Shown piece after piece: positions 42,029 through 51,045 of a stretch of 64,000 nucleotides of DNA. The notes beneath the pieces were generated by a model that was not told the origin of the DNA, searched no databases, and worked only from the letters and a program-made list of their open reading frames with translations. The stretch comes from Ruminococcus sp. (GTDB lineage Bacteria; Bacillota; Clostridia; Oscillospirales; Ruminococcaceae). A program made the translations under genes and the position numbers. Numbering within the stretch: the first letter of the stretch is position 1; each line of letters begins with the position of its first letter. The stretch spans positions 24,818 through 88,817 of the forward strand of contig JAGCYM010000092.1 of the NCBI GenBank assembly GCA_017960805.1, in the 5' to 3' direction.

Positions 42029-43213
42029 ATGGAATATACAGAAACAGAAAGCAGATCTGAGATTGCTGCGCTTAGTCATGAGGTCTACCGACTCACTAAG
42101 CAGCTTGAGGAGCAGGAACAGCGGCATCTCAGTGAAGCTATGCCTGATAAATATGATCCGTTCGATAACCCTACGGATTATAAAGGTTTTTGCGGAGACT
42201 ACTCAAAAATACTTCCGCGTATAACTGAAGTGGGATATGAGATCCCGCTGGAACCTGATTTCAATGAGCGAAAAAACCTTAAGCGGTCATACCGGATAAG
42301 CGGTTGGATGATGATACTCCAGCTTGTGTTGAGTTCTGCGCTGGGCTATGGTATTATTCATCTGATCCATTATGTTATGGCATTGATGAATCCGGGTGCT
42401 GATCATTCTGCGGTCGTTGACTATGTTCGGGGATCATCAATACTTGTGTCAGTAAATATGATGGTTTATATCATATGTAATGTAAGTATAGGTGCATTAG
42501 GTATGAAATGGGCCGGAATAAAATATACATCGCTTGTACGGACTAAGGATTTCGGGATAGGAACGGCGTTTCAATATTGTATGATAGGTATTCTTCTGAG
42601 GACTATATCACTGTATGTAGTACTAGGAACGAGTGACATATTCGATAAGTATGGATTTGATTTGATTCCGGATATGAGTGGAATAGCAGATACATATCTT
42701 GGAAAAACAGTCGACATAATATATGTGGTTATGATAGCTCCGATAACAGAGGAATTCTTCTTTCGTGGAGTACTGCTAAGGACTCTTGCAAAGTCAAATC
42801 AGCGCTTTGCAATATTTGCTTCAGCGTTGTTTTTCGGACTGGTTCATGGTAATATTCAGCAGTTTATCCTTGCAACAATCATAGGAGTTTTCCTTGCACA
42901 TATCACAATTAAGCACGGATCAATCATACCGTCAATAATAGTGCATATATTCATAAATACAGTTTCCACTATTATAGGACAGATCGCTGTTATAAGCTCA
43001 GTAGCTTTAATCATCTGTTTCCTTGTTTTGTTAGCTGCTGCGCTTCTCGGAGTAATAATGCTTCTGGTTTTTCTTGGCGGAGATAAGATACCTTCAACTA
43101 CTCCCAAACAGGCACGAAGAGGATTGCTTGTTGCGGTTGGCTCTATACCATATACTGCATCAGTTGCTATATATGTGTTCTACATTGTATATAAGCTGGT
43201 CGTCAATAACTGA
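42029..43213 (+). CDS. CPBP-family intramembrane metalloprotease
   Basis: A membrane protein of 394 residues from ATG 42029 (GGGAGGGAG upstream; a longer frame from 41978 lacks an RBS). The N-terminal about 80 residues are polar with a short coiled-coil-like stretch (SHEVYRLTKQLEEQEQ). About eight helices follow. The CPBP (Abi/CaaX) motifs are ITEEFFFRGVLLRTL and FFGLVHGN, with a third His in IVHIFINT. Family members process prenylated or bacteriocin-related proteins or act as immunity proteins; no substrate can be proposed here. The gene is alone in its unit. Confidence 0.9.
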   Translation: MEYTETESRSEIAALSHEVYRLTKQLEEQEQRHLSEAMPDKYDPFDNPTDYKGFCGDYSKILPRITEVGYEIPLEPDFNERKNLKRSYRISGWMMILQLVLSSALGYGIIHLIHYVMALMNPGADHSAVVDYVRGSSILVSVNMMVYIICNVSIGALGMKWAGIKYTSLVRTKDFGIGTAFQYCMIGILLRTISLYVVLGTSDIFDKYGFDLIPDMSGIADTYLGKTVDIIYVVMIAPITEEFFFRGVLLRTLAKSNQRFAIFASALFFGLVHGNIQQFILATIIGVFLAHITIKHGSIIPSIIVHIFINTVSTIIGQIAVISSVALIICFLVLLAAALLGVIMLLVFLGGDKIPSTTPKQARRGLLVAVGSIPYTASVAIYVFYIVYKLVVNN

Positions 43214-43272
43214 GTTTGTGCATTTCAACAAATCCATTAAGGAAAAATCGTGCACAATTTTAGACTAGTATA

Positions 43273-43302
43273 TTGGACATTCACTTTGATTTATGTTATA
43301 AT
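43273..43302 (+). promoter_or_regulatory. Promoter of the 43.3-44.2 kb operon
   Basis: TTGGAC (43273-43278), 18 bases, TATAAT (43297-43302), about 45 bases before the ATG. Confidence 0.65.
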
Positions 43303-43348
43303 TTTAGTAGCAAATTAGGAACTTGTCTTAACAAGGAGGTCGATACCT

Positions 43349-44068
43349 ATGGAAATGGCGTTAGTCGTAGATATTATCACACATCTTCTCGGAAACAGTC
43401 TGACTGATACTACTGATATTCAGTCATTTGTCAATGATGAGAATGTTCAGGCACTCGTAGGCGTAGTCAAGGAACTTCTTGATGATGACTATAATCATTA
43501 TAACAATACGCTGCTTGCTATTCAAAGCAATGAGCTGGATAAGATAAAGATAAATATTGACAGTGCCAAGAGCCTTTATTATGAGGGACTTGACAATCCT
43601 GAGATAACCAAGCAGAAACTTGACAGTGCACATGATAAACTGCGCGAATCTCTCCTTACTCTCATGCGTTATGTTGAGAGATATGTCGGACAGCTTCGTA
43701 ACTGTAATGACAGATTTAACCGTGGTTCTCTCTTTGGTCAAAGGAATCTAAATGCAGAGATAGACAAGAATATATCTCTTCTCACCAAGTCGATGAAACT
43801 CTTTACATACACTGTAAAGCTGGACTATGCAGTTAACTCTGTACTTCAGTACAATGTTGAGCGTTCATTCAGCAATCCGTGCCGTGATATGGTAAAGTTT
43901 ATTGAAGACGAGAAGATACATCGTCTTGTTCTTTCACTTTGCGGAGACAATGATGAAGTGTACGATTTCTGGTATCATATGGATAACAATCTGAGAGTTT
44001 ACCTCGACCCGCCGCTTAAATATAAGCAGATAGGAATGGATGAAAATGAGCAGAAGGCAAAGAGTTAA
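43349..44068 (+). CDS. Cytoplasmic, helix-rich protein of unknown function
   Basis: A 239-residue protein with no membrane segment or signal peptide. It is predicted to be mostly helical (KDELLDDDYNHYNNTLLAIQ-like stretches, residues 35-150). I do not recognise the family. The RBS AAGGAGG is nine to ten bases before the ATG. Its 3' end overlaps a small membrane protein gene, so the pair is co-translated and might form a membrane-tethered complex. Confidence 0.7.
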   Translation: MEMALVVDIITHLLGNSLTDTTDIQSFVNDENVQALVGVVKELLDDDYNHYNNTLLAIQSNELDKIKINIDSAKSLYYEGLDNPEITKQKLDSAHDKLRESLLTLMRYVERYVGQLRNCNDRFNRGSLFGQRNLNAEIDKNISLLTKSMKLFTYTVKLDYAVNSVLQYNVERSFSNPCRDMVKFIEDEKIHRLVLSLCGDNDEVYDFWYHMDNNLRVYLDPPLKYKQIGMDENEQKAKS

Positions 44069-44222
44069 TAAGGATTCATCAAACACCAAAAAAGAAATTG
44101 CTGTTATCGCAGCTTCTTCCTTGATCCCTGTAGCAGGAGCGGTAATTGCCCCTATACTTGTTGCAAAAAAGGTTCTTCCGAAGGTGTCTGAATCTATTAG
44201 CAAACGTAAAAGCGGTTCTTGA
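44046..44222 (+). CDS. Small membrane protein overlapping the preceding gene
   Basis: A 58-residue protein starting MSRRQRVNKDSS, with one hydrophobic hairpin or helix (IAVIAASSLIPVAGAVIAPILV) and a basic tail. It overlaps the 239-residue gene by about 23 bases in another frame. ATG 44046 is ten bases after AGGA; ATG 44040 is in frame but too close to it. A terminator follows 20 bases after the stop. No family recognised. Confidence 0.55.
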   Translation: MSRRQRVNKDSSNTKKEIAVIAASSLIPVAGAVIAPILVAKKVLPKVSESISKRKSGS

Positions 44223-44242
44223 GACTGATAATAAGCTTAAGT

Positions 44243-44285
44243 ACGGTATTTCTGATGAATTTCAGAGATACCGTTTCTTTTCTTT
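44243..44285 (+). terminator. Terminator of the 43.3-44.2 kb operon
   Basis: ACGGTAT...TCTGA pairs with TCAGA...ATACCGT, followed by TTCTTTTCTTT. Confidence 0.8.
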
Positions 44286-44309
44286 ACAGGGATAATCCCG
44301 AAAAGGCTA

Positions 44310-44350
44310 GGGGGATATCCTTTCGATTCCATATCGAAAGGATATCCCCC
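44310..44350. terminator. 18-bp perfect hairpin between convergent genes
   Basis: GGGGGATATCCTTTCGAT pairs perfectly with ATCGAAAGGATATCCCCC around a five-base loop. It sits 14 bases after the stop of the minus-strand gene. There is no clear T-run on either side, so its terminator function is inferred from position. Confidence 0.6.
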
Positions 44351-44363
44351 CTTATTAGATCGA

Positions 44364-46070
44364 TTATTTTATATTAAATGCACGTTTAAGCTTGGCTTCT
44401 ACACTTGGTTCGAATAATCCTTCTTCAATAAATTGAATAACATTCTTTTGTAAACTTTTTGGCATAGTTCTTAGATCTTTAATCGACAAAGCTTTGATCA
44501 TTTCATTCGCTTCATTAATTTCATCAATATCAGGAACATATGATTCGTTATATCCTTCATTCGCTTTTTCATTTAGATAAGAATAAAGCTTCTCTATATC
44601 ATCAAGTGAATCAACAATTTTCAGTTTAATACCAAGTTCATTACACAAAGAAGAAAGTAATGATAAAGTACGAAGATCTGAAACCCAAATAGACTCAGGA
44701 ACCGTATTTAACTCTAGAAGCGAATCGGCAAATGCTTCAAGAATGTCTCCGGCTTCTTTATTATAATCCCTAGCTGATATTACTGGTAAAGACAGAGAAG
44801 TATCGGAAAACACAACAAGAAGAAGTGCTTCGAAATAAGGAAGTTCATTTGGTGAGTCCTGAAGTGGCATTTTTGGATATACTATCTTGCACTTCATAGT
44901 TCCTTTCTTCTTTAATTTTTTCAGAGCAGAAACTGTTTTTTTATCAGCTGCTGGAGTCGGATATGCAGGTTTAAATTCAGTTGCAAGTTCGATTGTTTCC
45001 CAATCATAGCTGTCCGCTTTGGGAATCAGATAAGGTATCTTAATATTTTGGGTAAAACCAAGCTTAGTCTTTGAAGTTTTTTTCAGCATTTTTGATACAT
45101 GAAGCGATGCCTCAATAGCTTCTCTGAGTATTCCGTATTCGCTGTCATCAAGAATGTCATGTTCCATAAGGTATGGTACTTGACGCCTAAAAATAGGATA
45201 ACACTTTGTTTCATTCAAACAGATTCCCTTTTTGTCAGCATAAGCGTTAAGAGAATTCAGCTGAGAAATATTGTGCTCAGATTTCTGCTCATAGTAGATT
45301 TGCAGGCAGTTTTGTGTGATCACAGCCTCGAATTCATCTGAATCATTGTCAGAATCCAGAAAGTGTATGAAACGGTAAAAGGATAGTATTCCCTTATTTC
45401 CATAATAGAAATACATCATGTTCTCATTACCATCATCCGAGGATGAGAGCATGCAATATCCATCTTCACCATTAGACAGCCTGATTGCAAAAATATCTGA
45501 ATGATCCAGTTTTTTCCACAGTAAAGTGTCCCTTAATCGAATTGCAGCATCATACACTTCGTCCGGGACTGGAACAGGAAGTTCTTCAGGTTCTTCAAAA
45601 TCATTGTCATAGTCATCATCGTCAAAATCGTCACTGTCAATGTCAAAGGAATCATCGTCTGAGAAATCTGGATATTGATCCGGAGCATCACCGTGTGTTC
45701 TGATGACTTTTGCAGATCCTGTGTCTTCATTTAGCACTTTTAAAACCTTACACTGAAAGTACCATTCATCACCAAAATCAAAGAGATAAAGGAACTTTTT
45801 ATTAACTTCGAGCCCAGTGAATTGCAGTTTGACTTGGTCTGTGGTCGGATCTCCGTCTTCATTATATGAGAAATAACTATTTTCTTGATCCCACGCTCTG
45901 TTGTTCATAAAGAATGCGTGCTGATGATCATTATCAAAATCAAAAGCTTCCAGTATAGAATCAGAAAGATCGGCAAGCGTTTTATTTCCGGCAATCTGTA
46001 TATGCCTGTAACATCCTGTACCACATGAAACGCTGATAACATATGATTTGACGTTCATTCTTATTTTCAC
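44364..46070 (-). CDS. PRiA4b ORF-3-like domain protein
   Basis: A 568-residue cytoplasmic protein. Residues about 10-120 match the plasmid pRiA4b ORF-3-like domain (HIQIAGNKTLADLSDSILEAFDFDNDHQHAFFMN, then LYLFDFGDEWYF). An Asp-rich stretch follows (about 140-165, DDDYDNDFEE), then an about 380-residue region I do not recognise. The start is GTG 46070 with GAGGTGAT eight bases upstream; ATG 46058 is also in frame. The role of the domain is not known. The gene is divergent from the diguanylate cyclase and has its own promoter. Confidence 0.82.
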   Translation of the reverse strand: MKIRMNVKSYVISVSCGTGCYRHIQIAGNKTLADLSDSILEAFDFDNDHQHAFFMNNRAWDQENSYFSYNEDGDPTTDQVKLQFTGLEVNKKFLYLFDFGDEWYFQCKVLKVLNEDTGSAKVIRTHGDAPDQYPDFSDDDSFDIDSDDFDDDDYDNDFEEPEELPVPVPDEVYDAAIRLRDTLLWKKLDHSDIFAIRLSNGEDGYCMLSSSDDGNENMMYFYYGNKGILSFYRFIHFLDSDNDSDEFEAVITQNCLQIYYEQKSEHNISQLNSLNAYADKKGICLNETKCYPIFRRQVPYLMEHDILDDSEYGILREAIEASLHVSKMLKKTSKTKLGFTQNIKIPYLIPKADSYDWETIELATEFKPAYPTPAADKKTVSALKKLKKKGTMKCKIVYPKMPLQDSPNELPYFEALLLVVFSDTSLSLPVISARDYNKEAGDILEAFADSLLELNTVPESIWVSDLRTLSLLSSLCNELGIKLKIVDSLDDIEKLYSYLNEKANEGYNESYVPDIDEINEANEMIKALSIKDLRTMPKSLQKNVIQFIEEGLFEPSVEAKLKRAFNIK

Positions 46071-46101
46071 TTTTTATCACCTCTGAAAAACTTGATATTT
46101 A

Positions 46102-46130
46102 ATTGTATCATTATTTCTGCTTGATTTCAA
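46102..46130 (-). promoter_or_regulatory. Promoter of the PRiA4b-like gene
   Basis: Minus strand TTGAAA (46125-46130), 17 bases, TACAAT (46102-46107). Confidence 0.65.
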
Positions 46131-46161
46131 TAGCTTTTGATAATTCATGAGCAGATAATTA

Positions 46162-46190
46162 TTGAAATCTGTTTTCTGTAATGATATAAT
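46162..46190 (+). promoter_or_regulatory. Promoter of the diguanylate cyclase-CotH unit
   Basis: TTGAAA (46162-46167), 17 bases, TATAAT (46185-46190), about 40 bases before the start codon. Confidence 0.75.
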
Positions 46191-46231
46191 AATAGCATGC
46201 AATATAAATAGTAGAGAACAGGAGAATGAAA

Positions 46232-47257
46232 ATGGAGCCGGCTAAATTGAAAAAAGTTGCAGTAGTCATTAATAGTATCATTTTGCTTTTGGTATTTGGA
46301 CATATGCTTTTTTTCTATAATATTGATGTGCCTTTTCTTGTAGCGTTCAGTATTCCGGATGCCTGTATTTATTTGATCGGTTTTATTTTGATATATTTCA
46401 ATAAACTTCGTGCGTATGTATGGATGGTGTATTGCTGGGTAACATTATATACAGGTGTGACGACAGTCTGTATCGGCAGCGGATACGGATTCCATCTGTA
46501 TTGTTTTTCATTGATACCTATTTTTTTCGTAACAGAATACATATCATACAAAATAAAGCCGAGAACTATGAGAGCTGTGCCTGTAGGTATAGTCAGTGCT
46601 ATTTTCTATATTCTCTATACTTCCTACTCAACGTTTTATGGACCTGTCTTGGATTTCGACCAGCATCACAGAACGATGTTCTGGAGCTTCAATGCCCTGA
46701 TAGTATTCTGTTTCCTCATTTACTTCTCTAACTATCTGATCAAGATAATTATAAACTCTGAAGAAAAGCTTACTCAGGCTGCTCAGATTGATCAGCTTAC
46801 CAATCTGTATAATCGTCATTATATGTACGAAAAACTGGTAACCATAACAAATGAGGATATACAGTGTGTTCTTGCTATTACTGATATTGATAACTTCAAG
46901 CGTATCAATGATACTTATGGTCATAACGCAGGTGATGAGGTGCTAAGATGCGTATCTGAACAGATCAGTAAAGAATGCCCGGACTGTGAAATATCAAGAT
47001 GGGGTGGTGAAGAGTTCCTGATCATTTCTTATGTACCATTTGCGGAAACAATTACAATGATGGATAATCTGAGAAAGAAGATAGAATCTAGCCATGTTAA
47101 TTTTGAAACGGAAGAGATAGCGGTAACTATTACGGTCGGGATTGCTTCCAGATGTTCAGGTCAAAAACCTAATGAATGGATACAGATCGCAGATAACAGA
47201 TTGTATCATGGAAAGAATAATGGCAAAAACTGTATAGTTACAGGAATTGATACTTGA
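46232..47257 (+). CDS. Membrane diguanylate cyclase (GGDEF)
   Basis: A 341-residue protein with about six N-terminal helices (to residue about 180) followed by a GGDEF domain. The active-site loop is RWGGEEF, and metal and substrate residues are seen in TDIDNFKRINDTYGHNAGDEVL. A linker (SEEKLTQAAQIDQLTNLYNR) joins the two. It makes cyclic di-GMP from GTP in response to an unknown membrane signal. The RxxD inhibitory site is not evident before the loop. ATG 46232 has AGGAG seven bases upstream; an earlier ATG at 46226 is too close. A CotH-like lipoprotein gene follows by 60 bases. Confidence 0.93.
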   Translation: MEPAKLKKVAVVINSIILLLVFGHMLFFYNIDVPFLVAFSIPDACIYLIGFILIYFNKLRAYVWMVYCWVTLYTGVTTVCIGSGYGFHLYCFSLIPIFFVTEYISYKIKPRTMRAVPVGIVSAIFYILYTSYSTFYGPVLDFDQHHRTMFWSFNALIVFCFLIYFSNYLIKIIINSEEKLTQAAQIDQLTNLYNRHYMYEKLVTITNEDIQCVLAITDIDNFKRINDTYGHNAGDEVLRCVSEQISKECPDCEISRWGGEEFLIISYVPFAETITMMDNLRKKIESSHVNFETEEIAVTITVGIASRCSGQKPNEWIQIADNRLYHGKNNGKNCIVTGIDT

Positions 47258-47317
47258 AAAGTGCAAAAATAAACATACTTGCCTGAGAATTATATAGAAG
47301 ATGAACTGAAGGGAACT

Positions 47318-48790
47318 ATGATAAAGAGAAGACATAAAATGATTCCGCTGTTTCTGGCAGCGGCACTGATAACATGTATCTGCACTTCGTGCTCGGATAA
47401 AACCGCTTCAAACGAGGATGAAGGAATCCATGCTGAATATGAGGAGGCTCTGTTTGAAAAGGGGAGACTTAATGATATTCAGATCAGCATGGAAAACTGG
47501 GATGATTTTTTCGAACAGACAATGACTAAAGAATATAACTGGATGGATGAGCTTGTTTCAAAGACTCCAAAGGAATATGATGCCTGCAATGTGATTATCA
47601 ACGGTGAAGAAGTTGATAATGTCGGTATCCGTGCAAAGGGAATATTAACATTGAGAACAGCGGCCAATACGGAATACAATAAATTCAGTTTAGTTCTTAA
47701 GTTCAATAAGTTCACTGATAAGCAGAAGTATCATGATCTCAGGATGCTTGATCTGAACAGCAATCTGTTTGATGCTACATCAATGAAGGATGCTGTTACT
47801 TATGATATGTGCAGATACATCGGACTTCCTGCGCCGCTCTGCAATTATGCGAAAGTATCTGTTAATGGTGAGTATTATGGATGCTATCTTGCAGTTGAAC
47901 CTGTCGATAAGGATTTCTGCAAACGCAATTTCGGAAAGGATTACGGTAGTCTGTATAAGGCTTTGCACAACCTTAATTATGAACCTTTGGGATTACACAG
48001 ATACAAGTACATAAAAGATATGGTTAAGATACAGAATTCATCATTTTCGAGTGTCAAATCCGCGCTGAAAAGTGTCCATAAAAAGCGTGATATGGATGAG
48101 CATGTTGATATTGACGCAGTTCTGAAATACATGGCAGTTCAGACAATGGTCGTAAATATGGACGGTCTCACCGGAGATATCACACATAACTATTATCTCT
48201 ATGAGAGTGATGGAAAGATAAGCCTCATTCCATGGGATTATGATATGGCTTTTGGTGGTATGCTCCGCTCTGATGATGAAATGTTCAGCAGACGTATGGA
48301 ACTGATGAGTGAAGGCAACTTTGACAAGGAAGAATGGGAAAAGGAACGAGAACTTGCCTACAAGGAAGAAATTCAAACGCTCGTAAATCTTCCTGTTGAT
48401 ACGCCATTTGTAGTGGATCTGTCAGAACGCGAGTTCTTTATGAATTTACTGAGCAACAATGAATACAGTAAGAAATACCATGATTATCTTTCTGTTCTTG
48501 CTGAGGAATATGTGCAGGGCGGTGAGCTTGATAATACTATAAAATACTATACAGATGAAATAGAAGAGATAGTCGGAACTGAGGAGAACTCGTATTATAA
48601 GCATGATGACTTTGCACCTGCGGTCGAGCAACTCAGAATGTTTCTCGAGAAGAAATCAGAATCGGTCATTGGACAGCTGAACGGAAGCATTCCTTCAGAC
48701 CGTGACGGACAGGCTGAGGCACCAGAGACTCTAATCGATACATCTGACCTTGATGTGCGTGTCATGGGAGAAATGTGGTATCACGTATAA
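47318..48790 (+). CDS. CotH-kinase-family lipoprotein
   Basis: A 490-residue protein. The start at ATG 47318 (GAAGGGA upstream) gives a lipoprotein signal MIKRRHKMIPLFLAAAL...CICTSC, with lipidation near Cys26. The CotH fold follows: the NVGIRAKG strand with its conserved Arg/Lys, KFNKFTDKQKYHDLRMLDLNS, the MKDAVTYDMCRYIGLPAP block, and the active-site-like IPWDYDMAFGG. In spore formers CotH phosphorylates coat proteins; in ruminal cocci extracellular CotH proteins occur with cellulosomal and adhesion components. The gene is downstream of a diguanylate cyclase and may be co-transcribed, which would place a surface protein under cyclic di-GMP-linked expression. That is inference. Confidence 0.9.
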   Translation: MIKRRHKMIPLFLAAALITCICTSCSDKTASNEDEGIHAEYEEALFEKGRLNDIQISMENWDDFFEQTMTKEYNWMDELVSKTPKEYDACNVIINGEEVDNVGIRAKGILTLRTAANTEYNKFSLVLKFNKFTDKQKYHDLRMLDLNSNLFDATSMKDAVTYDMCRYIGLPAPLCNYAKVSVNGEYYGCYLAVEPVDKDFCKRNFGKDYGSLYKALHNLNYEPLGLHRYKYIKDMVKIQNSSFSSVKSALKSVHKKRDMDEHVDIDAVLKYMAVQTMVVNMDGLTGDITHNYYLYESDGKISLIPWDYDMAFGGMLRSDDEMFSRRMELMSEGNFDKEEWEKERELAYKEEIQTLVNLPVDTPFVVDLSEREFFMNLLSNNEYSKKYHDYLSVLAEEYVQGGELDNTIKYYTDEIEEIVGTEENSYYKHDDFAPAVEQLRMFLEKKSESVIGQLNGSIPSDRDGQAEAPETLIDTSDLDVRVMGEMWYHV

Positions 48791-48810
48791 TAAGAATTAT
48801 CATATTGAAA

Positions 48811-48843
48811 AATAAAAGGGCTATCGGAATGATCCGATAGCCC
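48811..48843 (-). terminator. Terminator of pckG
   Basis: GGGCTATCGG pairs with CCGATAGCCC, and the minus strand continues TTTTATTTTTC. It lies between convergent pckG and the CotH-like gene. Confidence 0.85.
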
Positions 48844-48858
48844 ATAGTTGTTATTGGA

Positions 48859-50676
48859 TTACTTGTTGAGGTTAGCTTCGATAACGTCGAGCTCATCGTA
48901 GAGAGCCTGAGGAATGTTACCACCCTTAGCCTTGATGTCCTCGTCGTAGTATCTTCTCATCTCAGCAATCTCCTTCTTCCACTCTTCCTTGTCAACTGTA
49001 AGGAGAGCCTGGAGAGCTGTAGGAGAAACCTCGTCCTCTATGCCGCTGAGGTTGATGTCCTCAGGCTTGGGGAGGAATCCGATAGGAGTCTCAACAGCGT
49101 CAACTTCGCCGTCAACTCTCTTGATGATCCAGTCGAGAACACGCATATTCTCGCCGTAGCCTGGCCAGAGGAAGTTGCCCTGGTCGTCTGTTCTGAACCA
49201 GTTTACATTGAAGATCTTAGGAGCCTTGCTTCCGAGTCTTGCGCCCATCTCGAGCCAGTGAGCCCAGTAGTCACCTACGTTGTAGCCAATGAATGGCTTC
49301 ATAGCCATAGGATCGTGACGGAGAACACCTACTGCACCTGTAGCAGCTGCAGTTGTCTCAGAAGAAACAGCAGATCCGATATATGTACCGTGTGTCCAGT
49401 CGAATGACTGATATACGAGAGGAGCAGTTGTAGCTCTTCTACCACCGAAGATGATAGCTGATACAGGAACACCCTCAGGATTGTTGAATTCAGGAGAAAT
49501 GCATGGACAGTTCTTTGCAGGTGCTGTGAATCTTGAGTTGGGGTGAGCAAGCTTCTTGCCTTCTGCTACCCAAGCCTCACCGTCGCACTTGATACCTGTC
49601 CACTCTGTTGCATCCTTAGGCGGATTCTCGTTGAGCTTCTCCCACCATACAGTGTTGTCGGAGTTGTCAAGAGCAACGTTTGTGAAGATAGCGCCTTCCT
49701 TTGTGCAAGCGAGAGCGTTGTAGTTTGACTTAGCGTTTGTTCCGGGAGCAACGCCGAAGAAACCGTTCTCAGGGTTGATAGCGTAGAGTCTGCCATCCTT
49801 GCCAGGCTTCATCCAAGCGATATCATCACCTACTGTGAATACCTCATATCCGTCCTTCTTGTATCCCTCTGGTGGGATGAGCATTGCGAGGTTTGTCTTA
49901 CCGCAAGCTGACGGGAATGCAGCTGTTATGTACTTGATGTCACCATTTGGCTTCTTAACGCCGAGGATGAGCATGTGCTCAGCCATCCAAGCTTCGTTCT
50001 TACCCTGGAAGGAAGCGATACGGAGTGCGAAGCACTTCTTGCCGAGGAGAACGTTTCCGCCGTATGCGGAGTTGATGGACCAGATTGCGTTGTCCTCAGG
50101 GAACTGTACGATGTATCTGTTCTCAGGATCAACGTTAGCCTTTGAGTGGAGACCTCTTACGAAATCATCGGAGGTGTCACCGAGGTTCTCGAATGCCTGC
50201 TTGCCCATACGTGTCATGATGTTCATGTTAAGAACAACGTAGATAGAATCTGTAACTTCAACGCCTACCTTAGCGAGAGGAGAACCGATTGGTCCCATGG
50301 AGTAAGGGATTACATACATTGTTCTGCCCTTCATAACGCCGTCATACATAGGTGTGAGCTTAGCCTTCATCTCGTCAGGAGCCATCCAGTTGTTTGTAGG
50401 ACCTGCACCCTTCTTTTCCTTTGAGCAGATGAAAGTTCTGTCCTCAACTCGAGCAACGTCGTTAGCGCGTGTTCTGTGGTAGAGACAGTTTGGGTATTTC
50501 TCCTGGTTGAGCTTGTACATTTTGTCCCAGCTGTCATCTGGAAGAGAAGTTACCTCTTCAATAAGAGCGTCGATCTGCTCTTTTGAGCCGTCGATCCATA
50601 CTACCTTGTCGGGCTTGCAGAGAGCAACCATCTCGTCAACCCATTTTAAAACATTGGGGTTCTTTGTCAGTGACAT
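48859..50676 (-). CDS. pckG: Phosphoenolpyruvate carboxykinase (GTP)
   Basis: A 605-residue GTP-type PEPCK interconverting oxaloacetate and PEP with GTP/GDP. The kinase-1 loop is FPSACGKTNLAM, and the mobile loop contains the reactive Cys. The PEPCK metal-binding region VGDDIAWMKPGKDG and the base-binding stretch NWFRTDDQGNFLWPGYGENMRV are also visible. In succinate- and acetate-forming rumen bacteria this enzyme runs from PEP to oxaloacetate as a CO2-fixing step toward succinate; this direction is inferred from physiology of the group. Codon use is heavily biased toward preferred codons, implying high expression. It has a perfect promoter and a terminator. Confidence 0.97.
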   Translation of the reverse strand: MSLTKNPNVLKWVDEMVALCKPDKVVWIDGSKEQIDALIEEVTSLPDDSWDKMYKLNQEKYPNCLYHRTRANDVARVEDRTFICSKEKKGAGPTNNWMAPDEMKAKLTPMYDGVMKGRTMYVIPYSMGPIGSPLAKVGVEVTDSIYVVLNMNIMTRMGKQAFENLGDTSDDFVRGLHSKANVDPENRYIVQFPEDNAIWSINSAYGGNVLLGKKCFALRIASFQGKNEAWMAEHMLILGVKKPNGDIKYITAAFPSACGKTNLAMLIPPEGYKKDGYEVFTVGDDIAWMKPGKDGRLYAINPENGFFGVAPGTNAKSNYNALACTKEGAIFTNVALDNSDNTVWWEKLNENPPKDATEWTGIKCDGEAWVAEGKKLAHPNSRFTAPAKNCPCISPEFNNPEGVPVSAIIFGGRRATTAPLVYQSFDWTHGTYIGSAVSSETTAAATGAVGVLRHDPMAMKPFIGYNVGDYWAHWLEMGARLGSKAPKIFNVNWFRTDDQGNFLWPGYGENMRVLDWIIKRVDGEVDAVETPIGFLPKPEDINLSGIEDEVSPTALQALLTVDKEEWKKEIAEMRRYYDEDIKAKGGNIPQALYDELDVIEANLNK

Positions 50677-50766
50677 TAATATATACCTCCTAAAAGATTA
50701 TCATTTCAGTGTGACTCGACAAAGTCACGCAGGGAAACCAAAAAAAACGATTTACCCTCAAATACT

Positions 50767-50795
50767 ATTATATACAATTTATGTCAAACTGTCAA
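50767..50795 (-). promoter_or_regulatory. Promoter of pckG
   Basis: Minus strand TTGACA (50790-50795), 17 bases, TATAAT (50767-50772). It leaves a leader of about 85 bases. Confidence 0.88.
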
Positions 50796-50968
50796 TAGTG
50801 CCGAATGATATTTTTCTGTCATACAATTATGCGTATATAATTACGGTTTCACGTCTATAATTGCAAAATAAATCATGTTCTATTATTATATATGCACAAT
50901 TGTTTCAACATATGCTTGTATAAAAGGTAGAAAAATATTTATAAGCGGATGCATGTCATTATATATTG

Positions 50969-50997
50969 TTGAAAAATCTGATTTTTTATGGTATAAT
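50969..50997 (+). promoter_or_regulatory. Promoter of the cytidylate-kinase-like gene
   Basis: TTGAAA (50969-50974), 17 bases, TATAAT (50992-50997). The remaining part of the 50677-51045 gap is A/T-rich without other signals. Confidence 0.75.
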
Positions 50998-51045
50998 ATG
51001 CTATATACAGTGATGTAAATAATCATAGAAGCGGAGGTCATTACA

